Source of the DNA: Pollutimonas bauzanensis
GTDB taxonomy: Bacteria; Pseudomonadota; Gammaproteobacteria; Burkholderiales; Burkholderiaceae_B
Length of the DNA stretch: 64,000 nucleotides
NCBI RefSeq assembly: GCF_900129885.1
Contig: NZ_FQXE01000005.1
Location: 62,001-126,000, forward strand
Direction: 5' to 3'
The notes beneath the pieces are model-generated. The model searched no databases, was not told the origin of the DNA, and was given only the letters and a program-made list of their open reading frames with translations. The translations under genes and the position numbers were made by a program. Shown here piece after piece: positions 58,801 through 64,000 of the stretch; the first letter of the stretch is position 1; every line of letters starts with the position of its first letter.

Positions 58801-59786
58801 ACCGCCGCATCTACTCGACGGCGCCGGGCGCCTATTCGCCATCGACGCAGTTCGCCATCAAGGCGGGCGCCGAGTGGAACGATGCCCGCCTGACCCAGCT
58901 CTATACCGGCCGCCTGGGCCACGCCTACGGCGAAACCGACAGCGGCGCGCCCGACGCGCAAGGCTTCATCGCGCAGATGTCGGGCGTGGAAGCGGCCGTG
59001 TTCAGCCGCAGCTCCAACACCTACGGGCTGCTGGATACCAGCATGCCCGCCGCCTATCTGGGCGGCCTCGGCATGGCGGTGCGCGAACACACAGGCCGCC
59101 AGGTCGCCAATTACATTGCGGATATGAAGGACACCCGCCCCGGCGCCGCGCGGCTGGAGCCGCTGGCCCGCGCCTATGGCCGGGAACTGCAGGCGCGCTA
59201 CTTCAACCCGGCCTGGATCCGCGCCATGCAGGACAGCGGCTACAACGGCGCGCGCTACATGGCGGACCTGCCCGACCACATGCTGCTGTGGGATGTCACC
59301 ACGCCTGAATTGGTCAGCGACGCGGATTGGGCCGAGGTCAAGTCGGTGTACGTCGACGACCAGTACGGCCTGGATATGAAAGCCTATTTCGACCAGCATA
59401 ATCCCCACGCCCGCCAGCACCTGCTTGAAACGCTATTGACCGCCATCGACCGCGGCGCCTGGCAGGCCGATGCGGCCGATCGTCAGCAGCTGGAGCAGGC
59501 GCTCGCCGACAGCGTCGCCCGGCACGGGGCGGATTGTGTCTTGCCATCGTGCAAGGCCACGCCGTTGGCGGGGATGGAGCAGCCGGCGCCTGCCGTGACA
59601 CCGCCGGCCTCGGCAACGGCTGCGCCTGCGCAATTGCCTGCGGCAGCCGTAAACGTGGAAGGCTATGCGTTGGAGCCTCGCGTATCGACGCCATCACCGC
59701 CGAGGATTCCAGCCGCTGCCTGGCTGTGGCTATTGGCCGCGGCAGTGTTCATTGGGGCGGGTTGCGCTCGCAAGCCAAGCTGGTAA
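55827..59786 (+). CDS. cobN: CobN-like chelatase subunit, predicted periplasmic and membrane-anchored
   Basis: This protein of about 1319 aa follows the DUF2149 stop by one base; Met at 55884 (MSFDRPPGDW) is a good alternative that starts the signal sequence directly. It has an N-terminal signal-like segment (WLCAAILWLAGLPPAAAA), a full-length CobN/magnesium-chelatase-H body (YWRNATVENYTRLFDYLGARLLG, LGCTTDY, VFVLWSVESTQNEGA-type FVLWSVEST, DVLVTTSGTYRDHF, HAYGETDSGAPD, FSRSSNTYGLLDT) and a C-terminal membrane helix (AAWLWLLAAAVFIGAGC) with a basic tail. Classical CobN is cytoplasmic and inserts cobalt into corrinoids with CobST, which are not present here. In this TonB/ExbB/DUF2149 operon it probably handles a metal complex in the periplasm, such as release or exchange of metal from an imported metallophore. 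The role is inferred. Confidence 0.9.
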   Translation: MSMDRSHSRMPALGRGNGKMSFDRPPGDWRWLAWRLWLCAAILWLAGLPPAAAADHAGAPPRIAVISIELAQQPTLMRAAAARQAPGMAIDLFGLGGGQLPGIDSVDLGDYDLVVVEGVGPRLAQYRGRLDAAARQTHVLVLNGDEWVRGNVAQAAVPDAIRYWRNATVENYTRLFDYLGARLLGMGREVRPPIEYPDRAFYHPAHAGSFPDLKAYLAWMKQRRGEAGAGPRVGIVFYRSLALGNNAAVVDALISETERQGGLPVPLWRSDSHDTLRLLRGADGAPAVDVLVLCASQIDYTDHRAGVEEARALGVAVLGCTTDYSRDPAQWRADPGGFAPDRSGQLALSEANGIVEPMMVGARVVREDGAVVHQPIAEQVSWRVARALAWARLHRQSNAGKRLVIAYHSEAADQADVGSDPDSYLDAQASLAALLRRLREEGYDVGDEPLPGAQALARRMARDGANVSAGLWGSDGHSGEADAQAKDARAELARRLAEGSAVAIPESEYLLWYRRLPPALRAATESRWGPPPGRIMVYTDDAGKRSLVIPVLRFGKVALAPHPVWGYLQDAGALASTDALPPHHQYIAFYLWMARAYHADAYVPLFTQLSLMPGKQQGPARDDWIGTLIGDLPHIQPTPLQANGGIGNKRRANAATIGFMPPLAQAGLPPALAALQKQLETAAQTRQGDPARQALRSAAQPHARELGLDPLRAAWADLETRLRGYLGEVAASVMPVGGHVLGQAPDADTAARMVHAMLAGDTGKPPALDVVRAVMAGGAARPPSALTTRIEDYAARIAAAPREIDALLDALDGRYVEPGPMADALRNPDALPPGRNPYTFATRRLPTAQAWETGARLADELIETYRSEHGSPPRKVAFVLWSVESTQNEGAIEAQILRLLGARPVWNPRGEVVDVALDDRAALGRPRVDVLVTTSGTYRDHFRDKIAMLDKAVRLAAAARESDNAVRAGSLAVEQGLRAAGVSAEEARRRADRRIYSTAPGAYSPSTQFAIKAGAEWNDARLTQLYTGRLGHAYGETDSGAPDAQGFIAQMSGVEAAVFSRSSNTYGLLDTSMPAAYLGGLGMAVREHTGRQVANYIADMKDTRPGAARLEPLARAYGRELQARYFNPAWIRAMQDSGYNGARYMADLPDHMLLWDVTTPELVSDADWAEVKSVYVDDQYGLDMKAYFDQHNPHARQHLLETLLTAIDRGAWQADAADRQQLEQALADSVARHGADCVLPSCKATPLAGMEQPAPAVTPPASATAAPAQLPAAAVNVEGYALEPRVSTPSPPRIPAAAWLWLLAAAVFIGAGCARKPSW

Positions 59787-59914
59787 TTCGACCCGCTTTG
59801 CGCAAACTGCCTGATAGGCGGAGGCATCATGGGAAGCAATGGGCCGGGTGCCGCATGGATGCAACGCCACTGGCCGGTCGCGTTCATCAGAGCTTGTTAT
59901 TTCGCAATAGCTAG

Positions 59915-59940
59915 TAATGATTCGTATTTACAAATCATTA
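59915..59940. promoter_or_regulatory. Inverted repeat resembling an iron/zinc-regulator site
   Basis: Perfect 8-bp arms TAATGATT and AATCATTA are separated by 10 bases and lie 56 bases before the small gene at 59996. The half-sites look like Fur half-sites, but the spacing is unlike a standard 19-bp box. Confidence 0.45.
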
Positions 59941-59995
59941 AAGCGGTCGATATACTTGTTCGTCGATCCAAACCGCGGTTAGCCAGGAGTAAAAC

Positions 59996-60265
59996 ATGGA
60001 GCAATGTAGGAGCGAGCTTGAGTACGATCTGGAAAGGCTGGGTGAACTCAAGCGTAAAGCGGCAACACTTCTTGAAGAGTTGAGGCAGACCGAGCGCGCC
60101 GGCGAGTCCCGCGAGTGCTGCATACGGCGGGAAAAATGGTTTATAGCCCGGCTGGCGGTCCACTCTTTCAACAAGCATATCGAACAATATATCCAGTTCA
60201 GGCTGCCCCCCATGCCTGGTCACCACGAGGGCTGGCTTCGCGGCGGCCTTGCGGCGCGGCGGTAG
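59996..60265 (+). CDS. Small protein of unknown function, 89 aa
   Basis: ATG has AGGAG 7 nt upstream and a Fur-like inverted repeat before it, which supports a real gene. The product is mostly helical and charged (ELEYDLERLGELKRKAATLLEELRQTER), with an adjacent Cys pair (Cys40-Cys41) and aromatic residues near the end. There is no signal peptide or membrane segment. I do not recognise a family. It stands alone after the CobN operon and converges with the DUF3016 lipoprotein gene. Confidence 0.6.
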   Translation: MEQCRSELEYDLERLGELKRKAATLLEELRQTERAGESRECCIRREKWFIARLAVHSFNKHIEQYIQFRLPPMPGHHEGWLRGGLAARR

Positions 60266-60302
60266 GGGCGCCGTTGCGCTCAGGTCTGGCCTTGGGCGGG
60301 AA

Positions 60303-60863
60303 TCAGTCTGTCCCGAACTCCTGCTGCAGCCAATCGTCCAGCATGCTCTTTTCGTAGCGCAGCGGGTCACTGGGATAGCCGCGCACCTGCATGAGAAAGG
60401 CGGGATCGCGCAACTTGCTGCTGCCTTGCTTGAGAGTCTGGCCTTTGCTGCCGGTGAGCTGGTAGTTCAGGTCGATGCGTGGAGGGTAGATGTCGCGCAC
60501 GATGCGCACATTGTCCAGCGCGGCGCGTCGCCAGGGCTCGTAATCCCCGGCGAGCTTGATTTCGGTGAATTGAACGAGCAAGTGCGTATCGGGCGCCAGG
60601 TAGCGGGGAGCGCGCTGCTCGAGATGCCTGCTCAAGGCATCCATCCACGCCTTGTTATAGCTGTCGCCTTGCTGGGGGTTGTTGCGGACTTCCGCGAGCC
60701 CGGAAGGGTTGACGAACTGGACGGTGACAGGCGCGCCAGCGGTGCTTTGCGCAGGGGCTTGCGTGGCCGGCGGGGTCTGCGCCGCCGGCATGGCGCATGC
60801 AGCCAGCAGGCCTGTCGCCAGCAACAGCAGAACAAACGCGATACGCGACGAGCAGGCAGTCAT
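60303..60863 (-). CDS. DUF3016-family lipoprotein
   Basis: ATG at 60863 with GGAGA 5 nt upstream gives 186 aa; a TTG five codons earlier opens the frame. The N-terminus is a lipoprotein signal (LLLATGLLAACAM, lipobox LAAC). The mature part has the DUF3016 pattern: VTVQFVNPSGLAEVR, APRYLAPDTHLLVQFTEIKLAGDYEP, NVRIVRDIYPPRIDLNYQL and DPLRYEKSMLDDWLQQEF. Function of this family is unknown; members are common in the cell envelope of beta- and gammaproteobacteria. It stands alone. Confidence 0.9.
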   Translation of the reverse strand: MTACSSRIAFVLLLLATGLLAACAMPAAQTPPATQAPAQSTAGAPVTVQFVNPSGLAEVRNNPQQGDSYNKAWMDALSRHLEQRAPRYLAPDTHLLVQFTEIKLAGDYEPWRRAALDNVRIVRDIYPPRIDLNYQLTGSKGQTLKQGSSKLRDPAFLMQVRGYPSDPLRYEKSMLDDWLQQEFGTD

Positions 60864-61168
60864 GGGCGTCTCCGGCAAAAAAAACTGGAAAACTGAATGG
60901 ATCTTGTTCCATTATATTTGTTCCCGGCCCCTACTTGTGTTTCCCTTCAAGCGGCCGCGAGGTGGCCGGTATGCCGCCGAGCCCTTCGCTGCGGATGAGC
61001 ATGTGCGCCGGGCGCAGCGGCGGATCGGCGCCATCCTGGCGGCCGCGCGGACCGCATTATCACGAAAACGTGAGATCTTCGCGATGACTTTGGCATGATT
61101 GCCTGGGCATAATTCAGGTGCCTGGAACAGTGCCGTGATGGCGCCGTGGGTATTGTCGGGACTTGTGT

Positions 61169-62947
61169 ATGCTTCTTTTCTTGTTGGCGTATCTGGGCGG
61201 TGTATTGACGATTTTGAGTCCTTGCATCCTGCCTGTGCTGCCTTTTGTGTTCGCCCGCGCCGACCAGTCGTTCGTGCGCGCCCGTCTTCCGCTGCTGGCA
61301 GGGATGGCATTGACATTCGCGGCCTTCGCCACGCTGGCCGCGGTCGGAGGAGGGTGGGTCGTCAAAGCCAATGAATACGGCAGGTGGGCCGCGGTGGCGC
61401 TTATCGTGATTTTTGGCCTGGCGCTGATCTTTCCTGCGCTGTCCGACATGCTCAGCCGGCCTTTCGTGGCCATGGGCAATCGAATGGCAGGCAATTCCGG
61501 CGCGCGCGCGAATGCTACGCCCATTTCATCCTTCATCCTGGGCAGCGCCACCGGCCTGCTCTGGGCGCCTTGCGCCGGCCCCATTCTGGGGCTGGTTCTT
61601 ACCGGGGCGGCGCTTCAAGGCGCAAGCGTGGGCACTACCTTGCTGCTGCTGGCCTATGCGGCGGGCGCGGCGACCTCGCTCGGGCTTGCCCTGTTTGCAG
61701 GCGCGAAGGTTTTCGCGGCAATGAAACGCGGCCTGGGCGCGGGCGAATGGATACGGCGCGGGCTCGGAATCGCGATGCTGGGCGGGGCCGCGGCGATCGT
61801 TTCCGGATTGGACACGGGTGTACTGGCGCGGCTTTCGGTGGCAAGCACCACGCGCCTGGAGGATGCGCTGATCGCCAAGCTCACGCCCGGCAAAGTCAGA
61901 ACGGATATGGCGAATGGCTCCGGTATGTCCGGTTCGATGCGCGGCGCAGCCGAAGCAGCCGCCGGCTCGGTCCCGGCCCTGCCTGTCGAAGGCGTCCTGC
62001 CCGCCTTGAGTGGCGCGGTGCAGTGGCTGAACTCGCCGCCGCTGTCGGCGCAGGATTTGCGCGGCAAAGTCGTGCTGATCGATTTCTGGACCTACTCGTG
62101 CATCAATTGCCTGCGCGCATTGCCGTATGTGCGCGCCTGGGCGGAGAAATACCGGGACCAGGGGCTGGTGGTGGTCGGCGTGCATGCGCCGGAGTTCGCG
62201 TTCGAGAAAAACGTCGATAATGTGAAGCGGGCCGTGGCCGATCTCGGCATCGACTATCCGGTGGCCATCGACAATGATTATGCGATCTGGAAAGCCTTCG
62301 ACAACCAGTATTGGCCCGCCCACTATTTCGTGGACGCGCAGGGGCGCATCCGCTTTCACCACTTCGGCGAAGGGCAATACGATCAGTCCGAGCGCGTGAT
62401 ACAGCAGCTGCTCGCCGAAGCCGGCCATCGGAACGTGCCGGGCCCGTTGGTCAAGGTCGATGCCCAAGGGGTGCAAATGGCCCCGGATATGTCCGCCATC
62501 GGGTCGCCCGAGACCTACATAGGCTACGGCCGGGCCGAGCATTTCGCCTCGCAGGGCGGACAGCGCCGCGATACCGCGCATGGCTACGTGCCGAACACGG
62601 CTTTGGAGTTGAACCAATGGGCGCTTGCGGGCGAATGGACCGTCGCTCAAGAGAATGCGCGCCTGGAGCGGCCTGGCGGCAAGCTTCTGTTTCGCTTTCA
62701 TGCGCGCGATCTGCATCTTGTGCTCGGCCCTGACCAGGCCGGCCATCCCATAAGATTCCGCATACGCGTCGACGGCGCGCCGCCCGGACGCGACCACGGC
62801 GCCGACGTGTCCGAGGACGGCGCGGGCGAGGTGTCGAGCCAGCGCCTGTACCAACTGGTGCGCCAGAGCGGGCCGGTTCGCGATCGGACTTTCGAGATTG
62901 AATTCCTCGATCCTGGCGTTCAGGCGTACGCGTTCACGTTTGGCTAG
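61169..62947 (+). CDS. dipZ: DipZ-type fusion of CcdA transporter and thioredoxin-like domain
   Basis: This 592-aa membrane protein starts at ATG 61169 (TTG at 61163 is in frame). The N-terminal CcdA/DsbD-beta-like part has about six membrane segments and the two redox cysteines in LSPCILPVLP and WAPCAGPILG, which carry electrons across the inner membrane. A periplasmic TlpA/thioredoxin-like domain follows (about 290-430) with the catalytic CxxC in WTYSCINCLRALPY and a cis-Pro region near YWPAHYFVD, then a C-terminal beta-rich domain. DipZ proteins keep periplasmic cysteines reduced, for cytochrome c maturation or envelope repair. It is apparently a single-gene unit, unrelated to its neighbours by function. 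Confidence 0.92.
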   Translation: MLLFLLAYLGGVLTILSPCILPVLPFVFARADQSFVRARLPLLAGMALTFAAFATLAAVGGGWVVKANEYGRWAAVALIVIFGLALIFPALSDMLSRPFVAMGNRMAGNSGARANATPISSFILGSATGLLWAPCAGPILGLVLTGAALQGASVGTTLLLLAYAAGAATSLGLALFAGAKVFAAMKRGLGAGEWIRRGLGIAMLGGAAAIVSGLDTGVLARLSVASTTRLEDALIAKLTPGKVRTDMANGSGMSGSMRGAAEAAAGSVPALPVEGVLPALSGAVQWLNSPPLSAQDLRGKVVLIDFWTYSCINCLRALPYVRAWAEKYRDQGLVVVGVHAPEFAFEKNVDNVKRAVADLGIDYPVAIDNDYAIWKAFDNQYWPAHYFVDAQGRIRFHHFGEGQYDQSERVIQQLLAEAGHRNVPGPLVKVDAQGVQMAPDMSAIGSPETYIGYGRAEHFASQGGQRRDTAHGYVPNTALELNQWALAGEWTVAQENARLERPGGKLLFRFHARDLHLVLGPDQAGHPIRFRIRVDGAPPGRDHGADVSEDGAGEVSSQRLYQLVRQSGPVRDRTFEIEFLDPGVQAYAFTFG

Positions 62948-62969
62948 GTTTGCCAAGTGCATTTCGATA

Positions 62970-62996
62970 CGGCGGGATGCCTCCGAAATGCCGCCG
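62970..62996. terminator. Possible hairpin between convergent genes
   Basis: CGGCGGGAT and ATGCCGCCG form a 9-bp stem with one mismatch around a 9-base loop, 23 bases after the dipZ stop and before the yicC stop. There is no T-run, so a bidirectional terminator is only a suggestion. Confidence 0.3.
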
Positions 62997-63023
62997 GCGC
63001 AGGATGAGCGATAGCGTACTCCG

Positions 63024-63953
63024 CTACTCCAGATTGGCGGCCTGTTCTCGCATCTGTTCTATCAGCAATTTCAGGTCGATGGCCGCGCGCGTCACGCTCA
63101 GGGCGCTGGCTTTGGAGCCCAGGGTGTTGGCTTCCCGGTTCATTTCCTGGAACAGGAAATCCAGGCGCTTGCCCGCGCTGCCGCTGCTCTTGCCTTTGCC
63201 GCCGGCGGTTCCGCCTGTGCTCAACAAATGCCCGATCTCGGCGATATGCGAGCGCAGGCGCGACAGTTCTTCGGCGACGTCTATGCGCAGCGAGAACAGC
63301 GATGCTTCCTGGGCGATGCGGGCGGAAAGCTCCGCGCCGCTGATCTGCGCAAAGCCGTCGGGGCTGACCGCCATCAAGGCGTCGCGCAGCTTGTTGCTGA
63401 TTTTTTCCTGGTGCTCGGCAAGCACGGCGGGCAAGTCTTTTTCGACCCGATCGACGATGGCGGCCACTTCGCGGGCGCATTCCTGCATCATGGCGGCCAG
63501 GCGCTGGCCCTCGCGCTCGCGGGCGGCCTGCAGTTCGGCCAGCGCCTGGGCCGTTGCTTCCAGGCACATTGCCGTCCATGCCTCCGTATCGAAGGATGCG
63601 CTTTCGGCGCCGTTTGATCCGTTGAGCAGCTCGGTCAGGCGCGGCGCGGGGATGTCGGGAATGACCCGGCGCGCCGCCTCGAGCTGTTCGGCCAGGGCGC
63701 GGAGGTATTCGGGATCCAGGCTGACATCGCTGCGGGTGTCGGCGCGCGCATAATTGACCCGGATCTCGACCTTGCCGCGTGTAACCGCCTGGCCGAGTTT
63801 TTCGCGGATCGGGCCCTCGACCATGCGCAAGTCCTCCGGCAGACGGAAATTGATGTCCAGGAACCTGCTGTTGACGGTACGGAATTCAATCGTGACGCTG
63901 CCGTGCGCGGATTCGGCGCGGGCGTTGCCGAAGGCGGTCATGCTACGGATCAT
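63024..63953 (-). CDS. yicC: YicC-family endoribonuclease
   Basis: This complete 309-aa protein has the family start MIRSMTAFG, then EFRTVNSRFLDINFRLPEDLR, RGKVEIRVNY, and a conserved C-terminal part (RIDVAEELSRLRSHIAEI, GKRLDFLFQEMNREANTLGSKA) that forms the toroid-shaped RNase described for YicC. Escherichia coli YicC is a stress-response ribonuclease. In many betaproteobacteria it lies near gmk and rpoZ, which would be outside the right-hand view here. It is transcribed leftward and converges with dipZ. Confidence 0.96.
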   Translation of the reverse strand: MIRSMTAFGNARAESAHGSVTIEFRTVNSRFLDINFRLPEDLRMVEGPIREKLGQAVTRGKVEIRVNYARADTRSDVSLDPEYLRALAEQLEAARRVIPDIPAPRLTELLNGSNGAESASFDTEAWTAMCLEATAQALAELQAAREREGQRLAAMMQECAREVAAIVDRVEKDLPAVLAEHQEKISNKLRDALMAVSPDGFAQISGAELSARIAQEASLFSLRIDVAEELSRLRSHIAEIGHLLSTGGTAGGKGKSSGSAGKRLDFLFQEMNREANTLGSKASALSVTRAAIDLKLLIEQMREQAANLE

Positions 63954-64000
63954 AAGGAAGGAGTCCTGTTCTTTGGCGTAAAGCTGTTATTGTAAGCCGC

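Noticed and set aside
55953-59420. 1155-codon minus-strand frame opposite the cobN-like gene
   Set aside because: The plus frame carries clear CobN motifs throughout; the opposite frame is rich in Arg, Gly, His and Gln without domain features and is a GC-driven shadow.
61080-61130. Possible sigma-70 promoter for dipZ (TTGGCA with CATAAT)
   Set aside because: The spacing of 12 bases is too short for a standard promoter.

Overview
The window looks like a high-GC betaproteobacterial chromosome, most like the Alcaligenaceae (Bordetella/Achromobacter type). This is an inference from overall protein character and from the mix of a FAAL-primed NRPS siderophore locus, a LuxR/RsaM-like/LuxI locus, DipZ, DUF3016 and YicC. 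No rRNA, tRNA, CRISPR array or intact insertion sequence was seen.

Left part, 1-43710: a large iron-acquisition locus. Five plus-strand genes form a nonribosomal peptide assembly line: the 3' part of an NRPS ending in a thioesterase (1-11700), a FAAL-primed NRPS (11693-25858), a SyrP/TauD-type dioxygenase (25921-26949), a free-standing A-PCP protein (26946-28802) and a two-module NRPS (28927-35280). Pocket residues read by eye give Thr, Gly and N-methyl-Thr (gene 2), Asp (free A-PCP, presumably beta-hydroxylated by the dioxygenase), Ser and Gly (gene 5), and X, D-Ser, X (gene 1; X is a code I do not recognise). The logical order is gene 2, then the Asp protein, gene 5 and gene 1, so the gene carrying the release domain is transcribed first. 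Convergent to these lie a FecI sigma factor, a FecR regulator and an STN-containing TonB receptor, the standard surface-signalling uptake system. Divergent from fecI are a PvdQ-like lipoprotein acylase, which could remove the fatty tail, and an unusual HemS/ChuX-like protein with a signal peptide. Fur-like boxes lie in the fecI/acylase intergenic region. The predicted product is an acylated beta-hydroxyaspartate siderophore.

Middle, 43711-46755: small accessory genes. They are a truncated nitroreductase, a TetR-type operator followed by what looks like a decayed TetR gene start, a VOC protein, an unknown protein, an intact TetR regulator, and a DUF2325 protein behind a Fur-like dyad.

47201-50881: a quorum-sensing locus with a LuxR receptor, an RsaM/AbaM-like repressor, an AHL synthase with a lux-box-like dyad, a protein resembling only the C-terminal lobe of an NRPS condensation domain, and a TcmP/LCMT-type methyltransferase. 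The LuxR gene is preceded by an AT-rich, Fur-box-like region.

50915-59786: a metal-uptake locus. A 14-bp palindrome resembling a Zur box separates a leftward DUF1007 plus NicO-type transporter pair from a rightward operon of TonB receptor, ExbB-like, DUF2149 and CobN-like chelatase. The CobN-like protein appears exported and C-terminally anchored.

59996-64000: a small orphan gene with a dyad upstream, a DUF3016 lipoprotein, a DipZ-type CcdA-thioredoxin fusion and yicC.
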